Source of the DNA: Ancylobacter sp. TS-1
Lineage (GTDB): Bacteria; Pseudomonadota; Alphaproteobacteria; Rhizobiales; Xanthobacteraceae
Reading direction: 5' to 3'
DNA: 64,000 nucleotides
NCBI RefSeq assembly: GCF_009223885.1
Contig: NZ_CP045144.1
Coordinates: 2,468,001-2,532,000, forward strand
This document shows, in pieces, positions 46,472 to 55,493 of this stretch. Both the position numbers and the translations under genes were made by a program. The notes under the pieces are model-generated. The model did not search any database, was not told the DNA's origin, and saw only the letters and a list, made by a program, of their open reading frames with translations. Each line of letters opens with the position of its first letter. Positions within the stretch are counted from its first letter, which is position 1.

Positions 46472-47235
46472 ACACACCCTCCCGCGAACCCCATTCCCGC
46501 CCGGTCGCCATCGTCACCGGCGCCTCGCGCAATATCGGGCGCGCCATCGCGCTGGCGCTGGCCGGAGCCGGAACCTCGGTCGTCATCGTCGCCCGCAGCG
46601 ACCGGGAGAGCGCGGAGGCGGTCGCCCGCGAGGTGGAAGCGGCCGGCGTCGAGGCGAGCGTGGTCCTCGCCGACGTGGCGCGCGAATCCTCCGCCGACAT
46701 CATCGTCGACCACGCGCTGGAACGCTTCGGCCGGCTCGACATACTGGTCAACAACGCCTCCGTGCGGCGCGAGAAGCCGGTGGAGGCGATGAGCTTCGCC
46801 GAGTGGCACGAGATCCTCGGTATCTGTCTCGACGGCGCCTTCCTGCTGACGCGGGCCGCCATTCCGCATCTTTCCGCCTCGCCGGCCGGCACCATCGTCA
46901 ACATAGGCGGGCTGACCGCCTATACCGGCGCGCCCAACCGCGCCCATGTGGTCGCCGCCAAGGCCGGGCTGGACGGGCTGACCAAGGCGCTGGCGGTGGA
47001 GCTTGCGCCGCGCGGCATCACGGTCAATCTGGTCTCGCCCGGACGCATCGCCACCGACCGCAGCCATGCCGGGGCCGAGAAGAACCCCGCCCACCACACC
47101 CGCAACCGCACGCTGTCCGGCGTGGAGGGCAGCGCCGAGGACGTCGCCTCGATGGTGGCCTATCTTGCCGGGCCGGCCGCGCGATTCGTGACCGGCCAGA
47201 CCGTCCATGTGAACGGCGGCGCCTTCCTGCCTTGA
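46468..47235 (+). CDS. Short-chain dehydrogenase/reductase with altered catalytic residues
   Basis: A 255-residue classical-fold SDR. The cofactor motif is VTGASRNIGRAIA (GxxxGxG) and NNAS follows strand 4. The active site departs from the norm. The usual Ser is replaced in IVNIGGLTAYTG, and the YxxxK site reads VVAAK (in AHVVAAKAGLDGLTK), so Tyr is Val while Lys is kept. Downstream features (TVNLVSPGRIATD, TGQTVHVNGGAFLP) are intact. It is translationally coupled to the PrpD-like gene and probably acts on the same pathway; it may use a different acid or not be a redox enzyme. Confidence 0.88.
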   Translation: MNTPSREPHSRPVAIVTGASRNIGRAIALALAGAGTSVVIVARSDRESAEAVAREVEAAGVEASVVLADVARESSADIIVDHALERFGRLDILVNNASVRREKPVEAMSFAEWHEILGICLDGAFLLTRAAIPHLSASPAGTIVNIGGLTAYTGAPNRAHVVAAKAGLDGLTKALAVELAPRGITVNLVSPGRIATDRSHAGAEKNPAHHTRNRTLSGVEGSAEDVASMVAYLAGPAARFVTGQTVHVNGGAFLP

Positions 47236-47271
47236 GGCGGGCCGCGCCGCCGGTCCTCCCGGGAGCACGCC

Positions 47272-48027
47272 ATGTTGGCTGACGTCACGCTGACGCAGTA
47301 TGCGCTGGTGGCGCTGATGTCCTTCTTTGCCGGCGCGCTGGGCGGCGTCACCGGCTATGGACCTGGGCTGCTCCTGCCACCCATCCTGCTGCCCATCGTC
47401 GGGCCGGAGGCGGTGGTGCCGGTGATCGGCGTTTCCTCCATCTTCTCCAACGCCTCGCGGCTGGTCGCCTTCCGCCGCGATCTCGACCTGCGACGGGCGC
47501 TGATCGTGGTTGCGCTCGCCCTGCCCGCCTCGGCGCTGGGCGCCTGGGGCTACACGATGCTGTCGGGCGGGATCATCTCGGTGATCATCGGCGCGGTGCT
47601 GCTGATCACCGTCCCCACCCGGCACGCGCTCATGAGACTGCGCAGGCACCTGTCGACGCGGGGACTGATGGCGGCGGGCGCCGGCTTCGGCTTCCTGATG
47701 GGCGGCACGGCGGGAACCGGCGTCGTGCTGCTCTCGATCCTGCTGGCAACAGGGCTGAACGGCGCCGCGGTCATCGCCACCGATGCCGGTATCTCGCTGG
47801 TCCTCAGCGTGGTGAAGGTCGCCGTGTTCCAGGCGGCGGGCTCATTGCCGCTGGCGTCCTGGATCATGGCGCTGCTCATCGGCGTCTCCGCCACGCCCGG
47901 CGTGTTTCTGGCGAAGAAGCTGCTCGGAACCCTCTCCAACCGCGCCCATATCCGCATTCTCGACGTCATCGTGTCGATTGGCGGGGTGATCCTGATCGTG
48001 CAGGGGCTGCGGGCGATGCCCGGCTGA
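47272..48027 (+). CDS. TauE/SafE-family membrane exporter
   Basis: A 251-residue membrane protein with about eight helices and the two half-repeat layout of TauE/SafE (LMSFFAGALGGVTGYGPGLLLPPILLPIVG in the first half; GAGFGFLMGGTAGTGVVLLSILLATGLNG in the second). The family exports sulfite, sulfoacetate or other organic anions. It closes the TTT operon and lies 36 bp after the SDR. Its stop is two bases from the mxaX stop on the other strand. Confidence 0.88.
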   Translation: MLADVTLTQYALVALMSFFAGALGGVTGYGPGLLLPPILLPIVGPEAVVPVIGVSSIFSNASRLVAFRRDLDLRRALIVVALALPASALGAWGYTMLSGGIISVIIGAVLLITVPTRHALMRLRRHLSTRGLMAAGAGFGFLMGGTAGTGVVLLSILLATGLNGAAVIATDAGISLVLSVVKVAVFQAAGSLPLASWIMALLIGVSATPGVFLAKKLLGTLSNRAHIRILDVIVSIGGVILIVQGLRAMPG

Positions 48028-48029
48028 AC

Positions 48030-48692
48030 TCAGAGCGGGCGGATGCGCCCGCCCCCGCCGACCGGCGAACTGGAGAGGAACTGGATCGAGCGCCGCACCA
48101 GTTCCGGCAGGCTGTTGGCGCCGAGCTTGGACTTCAGCGCCGAGCAGGTATTGGCGACCGTCTTGTAGCTGATGCCCAGCTCATGGGCGATCAGCGTGTA
48201 GTCCTTGCCTTCCGCCAGCAGCGAGAGCGTCTGCAACTCGCGCGGGGTGATGTCGGCCAGCATGGTGGCCTTCCGGGTGCCGAGCATGGCGACCTGCATG
48301 GCGAGGTCGTGGCTCATATAGGGCTGGCCGCGCCGCACCTTGTCGAACGCCTCCAGCAGCGCGCCGGACGAGGTGTCCTTCAGCACATAGCCATTGGCAC
48401 CCGCCTCCAGCGCGCGGCTGGCGATGACGGGATCGCCATGCATGGAGAAGACGAGGATCGGCGTGCGCGCGTCCTGCATGCGCAGCCGGCGCACCAGCAC
48501 CAGCCCGCTCAGGCCGTTGCCGTGCAGCGCCAGGTCGACGATCACCACGTCGGGCCGCTCGCGGCGGAACAGGCGGTAGCCCGCCAGAACCGTGCTCGCC
48601 TCCAGCACGCGATCGACGCCGGCATCTTCCAGCAGGCGCCGGCAGCCCTGCAGCACGATCGGATGGTCGTCGATGACGAGCGCGCTGGTCAT
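48030..48692 (-). CDS. mxaX: Response regulator of methanol oxidation, MxaX
   Basis: NarL/LuxR-type response regulator of 220 residues. The receiver has VIDDHPIV, phospho-acceptor Asp53 in VVIVDLALHG and the switch Lys in LKDTSSG. The HTH is ITPRELQTLSLLAEGKDYTLIAHELGISYKTVANTCSALKSKL (residues about 145-190). It overlaps the kinase gene by four bases and is divergent from mxaF, the arrangement of mxaZYX in Paracoccus denitrificans, where MxaX activates methanol dehydrogenase genes. The gene name rests on that context. Confidence 0.88.
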   Translation of the reverse strand: MTSALVIDDHPIVLQGCRRLLEDAGVDRVLEASTVLAGYRLFRRERPDVVIVDLALHGNGLSGLVLVRRLRMQDARTPILVFSMHGDPVIASRALEAGANGYVLKDTSSGALLEAFDKVRRGQPYMSHDLAMQVAMLGTRKATMLADITPRELQTLSLLAEGKDYTLIAHELGISYKTVANTCSALKSKLGANSLPELVRRSIQFLSSSPVGGGGRIRPL

Positions 48693-50161
48693 GTCGCGGC
48701 GGTCCTTTCAGTGGTGCGGTTCTCGGCTGGCCGAGCCCCGGCCTCCCCGCGCAGCGGGACGCTCATCTCGACGCGGGTGCCGCTCGGCCGGGCCGGCACG
48801 AGCCGCCAGCTTCCCCCGAGCGCACCTACCCGCTCCTCGATGCCGAGCAGGCCGTAGCCGCGCGCCGCACCCGCCGGCACGCCGAGCCCGTCATCCTCCA
48901 CCACGAGATGGAGCCGGCCCGCGCGCAGATCGACATGCAGGGAGACGGCGATGTGGCGGGCCCCGCCATGGCGCAGCGCGTTCGTCACCGCTTCCTGGAT
49001 GCAACGATAGACCGTGATGTCCACGCTGTCGCCATAGCGTTCGGCGAGCCCGTCGGCGGAGAGGGCGAAGGTACGGCCGGGCGAGTGGCGCTCGAACTCG
49101 GCGAGGAGGTCCGCGATCAGTGCCGCCAGCGGCACATGGCCGAGCGCCATCGGGCGTATCTTGCGCAGCAGGCGCCGGTTGAGATCCTGCACGCGGTCGA
49201 GAATATCGGCCATGGTGCCGGCGCGCTCGCCGATACGCCGGCCGAGTTCCGGCTCGGTGCGCCCGGCGAGGCGCTCGATCGATTCGAGATTGGCGCGCAG
49301 CCCGAACAGGCAGGGGCCGAGCTCGTCATGCAGGTCGGCGGCGATCTGGCGGCGCTCCTCATCCTGGATGTGGATGATGTCCTCGTTGAGCCGCGCATTG
49401 TCCTCGCGGGCACTGTCCAGCGCGGCGCCCAGCGCGTTGAAGCGGTCGGCGATCACGGCCAGTTCGCGCACCTTCGGCAGCGGCAGGCGGTGCTCAAAAC
49501 GCCCCGCCTCCAGCTCGGACAGGCCGGCGGAGAGCGTCCTCAGCGGCATCAGCAGCCGCCCGAGCACCAGATAGAGGGCGCCGAGCACGGCGATGTTGAC
49601 GGCCAGCGCCAGCAGCGCGAGGTCGGACGTGTCGTTCCAGACCTCGGCGGTCTCGTCCGACGCCTCGCCGACGAGGCGGACATTGCCGATGACCAGCCCG
49701 TTCTCCGTCACCGGAATATCGCGTCGCGCGCCCTCGACGGCGACGAGGGCGGCGAACCAGCCCGGCACCTCGGCCTCGTGCTCGTCCTCCTCGCCCGCCC
49801 CTTCGCCGGAGGAGGGGACCAGTTCGACGGCATTGCCCTGCGCGTCCTCGATGCGGATGCGCACATGACGCAGGCCGCTGACATGCAGCGGCAGCTGCTT
49901 CAGCGAGGTCGCCGCATCCTGCGTGCCGGCGAGGCGCTCCACCGTCTCCTCGACGAAGCGCTCGGCCACCACGAGCGAGGCGTTCATCTCGACCTCGGTC
50001 GCCCGGCGCGCATTGGCGATGATGACCACCAGCGCCAGCAGCGCGGCACCGAGGTTGATGGCGATGACCGCCGCCATCATCTGCCAGCGCAGCGAGCGCC
50101 GGTGCCAGAAGCTGAAGCCCGCCGCCGGAGGGCCGGGAGGCGCTGGAACGAAGGCACTCAT
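48689..50161 (-). CDS. mxaY: Sensor histidine kinase MxaY
   Basis: Inner-membrane kinase (490 residues). One helix (about residues 28-50) and a second (about 180-204) flank a periplasmic sensor segment with an acidic stretch (GEEDEHEAE). A HAMP-like region and the HisKA_3 dimerisation domain follow, with phospho-accepting His278 in RRQIAADLHDELGP. The ATPase domain contains QEAVTNALRHGGA and EDDGLG. It is coupled to both mxaX and mxaZ by four-base overlaps. In Paracoccus, MxaY responds to methanol-related signals; the ligand of this protein is unknown. Confidence 0.88.
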   Translation of the reverse strand: MSAFVPAPPGPPAAGFSFWHRRSLRWQMMAAVIAINLGAALLALVVIIANARRATEVEMNASLVVAERFVEETVERLAGTQDAATSLKQLPLHVSGLRHVRIRIEDAQGNAVELVPSSGEGAGEEDEHEAEVPGWFAALVAVEGARRDIPVTENGLVIGNVRLVGEASDETAEVWNDTSDLALLALAVNIAVLGALYLVLGRLLMPLRTLSAGLSELEAGRFEHRLPLPKVRELAVIADRFNALGAALDSAREDNARLNEDIIHIQDEERRQIAADLHDELGPCLFGLRANLESIERLAGRTEPELGRRIGERAGTMADILDRVQDLNRRLLRKIRPMALGHVPLAALIADLLAEFERHSPGRTFALSADGLAERYGDSVDITVYRCIQEAVTNALRHGGARHIAVSLHVDLRAGRLHLVVEDDGLGVPAGAARGYGLLGIEERVGALGGSWRLVPARPSGTRVEMSVPLRGEAGARPAENRTTERTAAT

Positions 50162-50751
50162 GGCGAGACCTTTCCGCCCGTGCTTCCCGTCGCGGCCGCC
50201 GCCGGCGAAACTGCCGGAGCCCCAGCCGGCGCCTCGGCCCGCAGGCGCTCCAGTGCCGCCGCGCGGCTGGCACCCTGCGCACGCAGATTATAGTAGTGCT
50301 GGCACAGATCGCTGAAGCCCGCCCGCGCACCCTTCGGGACAAGCGCGGAGAAGTCCGCCAGAATCTGCCGGGCGCCCTCCTCGATGCGGATCTCGCGCAG
50401 CATGCCCTCGAGCTGCACGGCGCGGTTGGCGATCATGCGGTCGGTCTCCCCGAAGCGCGCGCCAGCATCCGCCAGCACCCCGCGCCAGCCGGCCACCGCC
50501 GGATCGTTCTGGCCGATGTCGTGGCCCGTCTCCCGGCTGGCGAGCCACAGGTCCGGCGCCGTGTCGTCGGTCTGCGTCAGCCATTTCCGCTTCGCCAGAT
50601 CGTCCCCGGCCGGCGCCGCCACGCGCTCGCGCGTCTCCTGCGCGCGCTCATCCGCCCGCTCATCGGAGCAGCCGGCAAGGGCGACGGCGAGCGCGACGGC
50701 GAGGGCAGCGCCGGGGAGGGCGCGGGCGAACGGGTTGAGAGCGAGCTTCAT
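50158..50751 (-). CDS. mxaZ: MxaZ-like lipoprotein upstream of mxaY
   Basis: A 197-residue exported protein with a signal sequence ending in a lipobox (VALAVALAGCSDE), so it is probably lipid-anchored. The mature part is helical and rich in charged residues (WLTQTDDTAPDLWLASRETGHDIGQNDPAVAGW, DLCQHYYNLRAQG) with a low-complexity Ala/Gly/Ser tail. I recognise no enzymatic domain. Position (mxaZ-mxaY-mxaX, divergent from mxaF) matches mxaZ of Paracoccus. It could act as a periplasmic partner of the kinase. No good ribosome-binding site precedes the ATG. Confidence 0.72.
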   Translation of the reverse strand: MKLALNPFARALPGAALAVALAVALAGCSDERADERAQETRERVAAPAGDDLAKRKWLTQTDDTAPDLWLASRETGHDIGQNDPAVAGWRGVLADAGARFGETDRMIANRAVQLEGMLREIRIEEGARQILADFSALVPKGARAGFSDLCQHYYNLRAQGASRAAALERLRAEAPAGAPAVSPAAAATGSTGGKVSP

Positions 50752-51213
50752 CTATACTTATGAACTTCTTATAAGGCGGACCGTCGAGCGAATGCCTTCA
50801 TGCATCGATGCCGGAAAGGTGCACGGGCGACTGCCGCGCGGCGATGCCGCGCCGACGGCACCGCGCCGCCTCCGAACCGCATCAAGGCGCTGACAGGAAA
50901 ACAGTTTTCTGCCTCCCTGACAAGGTTTCCGGTTCGCGGCGGCGACTTCTCTTGTCAAACAGGGAAAAGTTCCCGCCCACAATTTCCATCTTGCCTACAG
51001 ACATCAAAAGCGGTCACGGCGAACAATATTGGCGTGAATAACTACAACCTTAAAGAAACATAAGAATTCTTCTCGGCGCACCCAAATAAAGCCATCGGCG
51101 ACGCCATCACCCGATGCGGGGCACCGGAAGAGCGAAGAAGTCTGCGCCTCCTGCGGCGAAAGCCGGAGGGCGACGCGGAACGTCCTGGGATTAGGAAACG
51201 CGAGGAACGTCCA
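50752..51213. promoter_or_regulatory. mxaZ-mxaF divergent control region with three inverted repeats
   Basis: This 462-bp region has no gene and is AT-richer than the flanks from about 50890 to 51080. It contains GAAAAC-a-GTTTTC (50897-50909), TGACAAG-N26-CTTGTCA (50918-50924 and 50951-50957) and GGGAA-aag-TTCCC (50962-50974). These are good candidates for MxaX or other activator sites. The mxaF start has GAGGAACGTCCA before it. I cannot assign -35/-10 boxes securely; the likely mxaF promoter lies in the A/T-rich stretch 51020-51070. Confidence 0.6.
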
Positions 51214-53115
51214 ATGAGCCGACTGCACACTTCGGTGTCCGCGCTCACCGTCGCCGCCGCCTTGGCGACGGTGGTAGGTCTCGGCGCCACGGCGCCGGCG
51301 GTGGCCAACGACAAGCTCGTCGAGCTGTCGAAGAACACCGACAACTGGCCGATGACCGGCAAGAACTACAGCGCCAACAACTACAGCGAAGCGAACCAGG
51401 TCACGAAGCAGAACGTCAAGCAGCTGCGTCCGGCCTGGTCCTTCTCCACCGGCGTCCTGAGCGGCCACGAGGGCACTCCCCTCGTCGTCGACGGCGTGAT
51501 GTACATTCACTCGCCGTTCCCCAACACGACCTTCGCGGTCGGGCTGGACGACCCGGGCAAGATCCTGTGGCAGCACAAGCCGAAGCAGAACCCGACCGCC
51601 CGCGCGGTGGCCTGCTGCGACGTCGTCAACCGCGGCCTCGCCTACTGGCCCGGCAACGGCACGGTCGGCCCGATGATCATCAAGACCCAGCTCGACGGCC
51701 ATGTCGTCGCCCTCGACGCCAAGACCGGCGAGGAATACTGGAAGCTCGAGAACTCCGACATCAAGGTCGGCTCGACGCTCACCATCGCGCCCTACGTCGT
51801 CAAGGACACCGTGCTGATCGGCTCCTCGGGCGCCGAGCTCGGCGTGCGCGGCTACGTGACCGCCTACGACATCGCCACCGGCACCCAGAAGTGGCGCGCC
51901 TTCGCCACCGGCCCGGATGACGAGGTCCGCCTCGCCGACGACTTCAACAGCGCCAACCCGCATTACGGCCAGAAGGGCCTCGGCCAGGCCACCTGGGAAG
52001 GCGAGGCGTGGAAGATCGGCGGCGGCACCAACTGGGGCTGGTACGCCTTCGACCCGGGCACCAACCTCTTCTACTACGGCTCGGGCAACCCGGCGCCGTG
52101 GAACGAGACGATGCGTCCGGGCGACAACAAGTGGACGATGACCATCTGGGGTCGCGACATCGACACGGGTAACGCCAAGTTCGGCTACCAGAAGACCCCG
52201 CACGACGAGTGGGACTATGCCGGCGTCAACGTCATGATGCTCTCCGAGCAGAAGGACAAGACCGGCAAGATGAGGAAGCTCCTCACCCACCCGGACCGCA
52301 ACGGCATCGTCTACACGCTCGATCGCGAGAACGGCGACCTCGTGTCGGCCGACAAGCTCGACGAGACGGTGAACTGGGTGAAGCAGGTCGACCTCAAGAC
52401 CGGCCTGCCGCAGCGCGACCCGGAATTCGGCACTCGCATGGACCATCGTGGCCGCGACATCTGCCCGTCGGCCATGGGCTACCACAACCAGGGACATGAC
52501 TCCTACGATCCGGAGCGCAAGTCCTTCTTCATGGGTATCAACCACATCTGCATGGACTGGGAGCCCTTCATGCTTCCCTACCGTGCCGGCCAGTTCTTCG
52601 TCGGCGCGACCCTGTGGATGTATCCGGGCCCGAAGGGTGACCGCCAGACCTATGAAGGTCTCGGTCAGGTGAAGGCCTACGATGCCATCAACAACAAGTA
52701 CAAGTGGCAGGTGATGGAACGCTTCGCGGCCTGGGGCGGCACGCTTGCCACCGCTGGCGGCGTGATGTTCTACGGTACGCTGGACGGCTTCATCAAGGCG
52801 CGTGACAGCGACACCGGCGAACTGCTCTGGAAGTTCAAGCTTCCCTCGGGCGTGATCGGCCACCCGATGACCTACACCCACAAGGGCACGCAGTACGTCG
52901 CCATCTACTACGGCGTCGGCGGCTGGCCGGGCGTCGGCCTGGTGTTCGACCTCAACGACCCGACCGCCGGCCTCGGCTCGGTGGGCGCCTTCAAGCAGCT
53001 CCAGCACTACACCCAGATGGGTGGCGGCGTGATGGTGTTCTCGCTCGACGGCAAGGGCCCCTACGACGATCCGAATGTGGGCGAGTACTCGACCACCGTG
53101 ATCCAGGGCGGCTGA
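51214..53115 (+). CDS. mxaF: Methanol dehydrogenase large subunit MxaF (PQQ, calcium type)
   Basis: Periplasmic PQQ quinoprotein that oxidises methanol to formaldehyde and passes electrons to cytochrome cL (633 residues). The signal peptide ends at about Ala31. Precursor numbering minus 31 reproduces the canonical sites: vicinal Cys134-Cys135 (103-104), Glu208 (177), Asn292 (261) and catalytic Asp334 (303) in DEWDYAGVN. The residue two after the catalytic Asp is Ala336, not Asp, which marks calcium-dependent MxaF rather than lanthanide-dependent XoxF. First gene of mxaFJGIRSACKLD and divergent from mxaZYX. Confidence 0.98.
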   Translation: MSRLHTSVSALTVAAALATVVGLGATAPAVANDKLVELSKNTDNWPMTGKNYSANNYSEANQVTKQNVKQLRPAWSFSTGVLSGHEGTPLVVDGVMYIHSPFPNTTFAVGLDDPGKILWQHKPKQNPTARAVACCDVVNRGLAYWPGNGTVGPMIIKTQLDGHVVALDAKTGEEYWKLENSDIKVGSTLTIAPYVVKDTVLIGSSGAELGVRGYVTAYDIATGTQKWRAFATGPDDEVRLADDFNSANPHYGQKGLGQATWEGEAWKIGGGTNWGWYAFDPGTNLFYYGSGNPAPWNETMRPGDNKWTMTIWGRDIDTGNAKFGYQKTPHDEWDYAGVNVMMLSEQKDKTGKMRKLLTHPDRNGIVYTLDRENGDLVSADKLDETVNWVKQVDLKTGLPQRDPEFGTRMDHRGRDICPSAMGYHNQGHDSYDPERKSFFMGINHICMDWEPFMLPYRAGQFFVGATLWMYPGPKGDRQTYEGLGQVKAYDAINNKYKWQVMERFAAWGGTLATAGGVMFYGTLDGFIKARDSDTGELLWKFKLPSGVIGHPMTYTHKGTQYVAIYYGVGGWPGVGLVFDLNDPTAGLGSVGAFKQLQHYTQMGGGVMVFSLDGKGPYDDPNVGEYSTTVIQGG

Positions 53116-53134
53116 CCTCCGTCCCGGCTGACGG

Positions 53135-53168
53135 CCGCCCGCCGCGCCCCTCCTGACGCGGCGGGCGG
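53135..53168. terminator. Strong hairpin after mxaF (attenuator candidate)
   Basis: CCGCCCGCCGCG (53135-53146) pairs perfectly with CGCGGCGGGCGG (53157-53168) around a 10-base loop, 20 bases after the mxaF stop. There is no T tract, so it is likelier to attenuate transcription or protect mxaF mRNA than to end the operon. Excess of mxaF over mxaJ would fit the abundance of the enzyme. Confidence 0.55.
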
Positions 53169-53188
53169 TCCCGTCACCGACACCGGCC

Positions 53189-53210
53189 TGACGGCGCCGC
53201 GGCGCCGTCA
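53189..53210. repeat. Perfect 22-bp palindrome between mxaF and mxaJ
   Basis: The 22 bases from TGACGGCGCCG to CGGCGCCGTCA are perfectly self-complementary. It lies 21 bases after the stronger hairpin. It may form a second RNA hairpin or be a protein-binding site. Confidence 0.7.
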
Positions 53211-53279
53211 CTTCCCCAGATCTCCCCCCAAACGCGGACCCGAAGCGGTTCGGCGTCATCCGGTCCAGGAGGATCCATC

Positions 53280-54173
53280 ATGTCGAAGGCGCTTTCCATG
53301 AGCCGGCTCAGCATCCTTGCCGGCCTCGCCGTCTCCGCTCTCGCCCTTGGCCTTGCCCAGGGTTCCCTCGCCACAGCCGCGACGGTCGAGGCCGACAAGG
53401 CCGGCGGCCGCAACCCGAACGAACTGCGCATCTGCGCGTCCAATGTCGAGGCGCCGTTCTCGGCCGCCGATTCCACCGGCTTCGAGGACCGCATCGCCAC
53501 CGTGCTGGCGCAGGCCATGGGCCGCAAGCCGGTCTTCGTGCGCTCCGACCAGCCGGGCATCTATCTGGTGCGCGACCAGCTCGACAAGAACAACTGCGAC
53601 CTCGTGATGGGCGTGGATGTCGGCGACGAGCGCCTGCTCACCTCCCAGCCCTATTACCGCACCGGCTATGTGCTGGTGACGAAGGCAGACCGCAACATCA
53701 CCACCGGCGACTGGGAAGACCAGCAGATCAAGGACCAGACGCGCTTTGCCGTGCGCTTCTACTCGCCGGCGGAAACCATGCTCAAGCGCATCGGGCGCTT
53801 CGAGGACAATGCGGCCTACATGTACTCGCTGGTCAACTTCAAGTCGCGCCGCAACCAGTGGGTCCAGGTGCCCGGCGACCGCATCGTGACCGAGGTCGCC
53901 AGCGGCGAGGCCGATGTCGGCATCGCCTTCGCCCCCGAGGTCGCGCGCTATGTGAAGTCCTCCTCGACGCCGCTGCGCATGACGGTGATCACCAGGGACA
54001 TCGACCGGCCGAACGATAATCCGATCCCGATGCACTACGACCAGGCCATCGGCGTGCGCAAGAACGACCCGGCGCTGCTGGCCGAGATCAACACGGCGAT
54101 CGAGAAGGCCCGTCCGCAGATCGAGCAGATCCTGACGCAGGAAGGCATCCCCCTGCTCGATCCCAACACCTGA
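53280..54173 (+). CDS. mxaJ: Methanol oxidation protein MxaJ
   Basis: Periplasmic protein of 297 residues with a solute-binding-protein fold, needed for assembly of active methanol dehydrogenase. The signal peptide is in MSRLSILAGLAVSALALGLAQGSLA. The mature part has NELRICASNVEAPFSAADSTGFEDRIATVLAQAMGRKPVFV and PYYRTGYVLVTKADRNI, typical of MxaJ/XoxJ. An AGGAGG-like site precedes the ATG. The 164-bp gap to mxaF carries the hairpins listed above. Confidence 0.94.
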   Translation: MSKALSMSRLSILAGLAVSALALGLAQGSLATAATVEADKAGGRNPNELRICASNVEAPFSAADSTGFEDRIATVLAQAMGRKPVFVRSDQPGIYLVRDQLDKNNCDLVMGVDVGDERLLTSQPYYRTGYVLVTKADRNITTGDWEDQQIKDQTRFAVRFYSPAETMLKRIGRFEDNAAYMYSLVNFKSRRNQWVQVPGDRIVTEVASGEADVGIAFAPEVARYVKSSSTPLRMTVITRDIDRPNDNPIPMHYDQAIGVRKNDPALLAEINTAIEKARPQIEQILTQEGIPLLDPNT

Positions 54174-54269
54174 GCCGATCGCGGCCTCGACTGAACCCCG
54201 ACGCGGAGCGCCGGCGCGCCCCAGGCGCCGCCGGCACCGCCCCCGACCTCGCGAAGTGAACAAGGTTCG

Positions 54270-54878
54270 ATGACCAAGCCGATCTTTAGCAAGATGAGCG
54301 TCAGCCGGAAGGCGGCGCTCCTCCTTCTCGCCGGAGCCCTCGGAGCAGGTGTCGTGGGGTTCGGTGCCCGCGCGGCGATCATGCTGACCAACACCGTGAC
54401 CGGCCAGCCGCTGGACCTCGCGGAGGCGCCCGAGGAAGGCCGCGACACCAAGGCGGTGAAGACCTTCCTCGAGACCGGCGTCAACATCTACAACGAGGAC
54501 AAGGCCTGCCTGCCCAAAGCGCACGAGCTCTTCCTCTCCATGTGCTCGGGCTGCCACGGACACTATGGCGAGGGCAAGATCGGGCCGGGCCTCAACGATT
54601 CCTACTGGACCTATCCGAAGAACGAGACCGATCAGGGCCTGTTCGAGACCGTCTTCGGCGGCGCCAACGGCCAGATGGGCCCGATGTACGGCGCGCTGAA
54701 CATGAACGAGATGCTGCTCGTCATGTCCTGGGTCCGGCACCTCTACAAGGACGATCCGAAGGGAGCGACGTGGCTGAACGACACTCAGCGCGCCGCCTTC
54801 AAACCCTTCGACGCGAACGCCAAGCACATCGAGCCAGCCGAAGAGCTGACCGCGGCTTGTGGCGGGCCGGCGGGCTGA
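54270..54878 (+). CDS. mxaG: Cytochrome cL MxaG
   Basis: Periplasmic c-type cytochrome (202 residues) that accepts electrons from methanol dehydrogenase. After a signal/anchor (about residues 13-36) the family region [29 protein letters not shown] leads to the heme motif CSGCH (Cys92, Cys95, His96). The axial methionine is probably in [12 protein letters not shown]. The sequence is specific for MxaG rather than XoxG, judged from memory. It lies between mxaJ and mxaI as expected. Confidence 0.94.
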   Translation: MTKPIFSKMSVSRKAALLLLAGALGAGVVGFGARAAIMLTNTVTGQPLDLAEAPEEGRDTKAVKTFLETGVNIYNEDKACLPKAHELFLSMCSGCHGHYGEGKIGPGLNDSYWTYPKNETDQGLFETVFGGANGQMGPMYGALNMNEMLLVMSWVRHLYKDDPKGATWLNDTQRAAFKPFDANAKHIEPAEELTAACGGPAG

Positions 54879-54923
54879 ACCCCATCGGCCGAAGAACGGG
54901 TGGAAACGACGAGGAGACGTAAC

Positions 54924-55241
54924 ATGAGCATGATCGATCGCAGCGTGAAGTTCGCCTTTGCCCTCGCCGGCGCGGGGGCTCTCGCCCTCGCCATGGCGGG
55001 CGGCGCCAGCGCCTATGACGGCACCAACTGCAAGGCCCCCGGCAATTGCTGGGAACCCAAGCCCGGCTTCCCCGAAAAGGTCGCCGGCTCCAAGTACGAT
55101 CCCAAGCACGACCCGAAGGAAGTCAACAAGCAGTCCGAGTCGCTCAAGGCGATGGAAGCGCGCAACGCCCAGCGCATCGCGAACTTCAAGAAGACGGGCA
55201 AGTTCGTCTACGACGTGAGCAAGATCCCGAGCGCGAACTGA
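54924..55241 (+). CDS. mxaI: Methanol dehydrogenase small subunit MxaI
   Basis: Small beta subunit of the alpha2-beta2 calcium methanol dehydrogenase (105 residues with signal; mature about 73). The signal ends at GGASA. The mature part YDGTNCKAPGNCWEPKPGFPEKVAGSKYDPKHDP is diagnostic, with the expected cysteine pair and a lysine-rich helix (KQSESLKAMEARNAQRIANFKKTGKFVYDV). ATG 54924 follows GAGGAGACGT; an upstream in-frame ATG is less suitable. Its presence confirms the MxaFI enzyme, since XoxF lacks this subunit. Confidence 0.97.
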   Translation: MSMIDRSVKFAFALAGAGALALAMAGGASAYDGTNCKAPGNCWEPKPGFPEKVAGSKYDPKHDPKEVNKQSESLKAMEARNAQRIANFKKTGKFVYDVSKIPSAN

Positions 55242-55493
55242 CGGTTCCACCGGCCCCCGCGTGCGCCTTCGACGGCGCGCGCGGGGAAGGCCGGAGTGCT
55301 GGAACCCGCCTCTTTCACGAACCCACTTGCGGGCGGACGTCATTCTCCTGTCCGCCCCGCGATCCTCCGGGCTAGCCGTCCGAGTTGTGGGCAACTGGCG
55401 CGGCCGACGCCCCGGGGATGACCGCCCCGGGGCGTGGGCCGCGCCCTTTCCGGGCCCGGCCGCGCAGCGCCGCCCGGCACGAAGGGAACCGGG
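55242..55493. other. mxaI-mxaR intergenic region with two strong hairpins
   Basis: This 252-bp gap holds two inverted repeats. GGGCGGAC/GTCCGCCC (55331-55338 and 55350-55357) has an 11-base loop. ACGCCCCGGGG/CCCCGGGGCGT (55407-55417 and 55425-55435) has a 7-base loop. Neither has a T tract. Together they probably separate abundant mxaFJGI mRNA from low-level mxaRSACKLD mRNA. No gene is seen. Confidence 0.6.

Noticed and set aside
51214-53115. Lanthanide-dependent XoxF
   Set aside because: The residue two after the catalytic Asp is Ala, and mxaI and mxaG of the calcium system follow.
51004-53259. 751-codon minus-strand open frame opposite mxaF
   Set aside because: mxaF on the plus strand is unambiguous; the antisense has no domain or ribosome-binding site.
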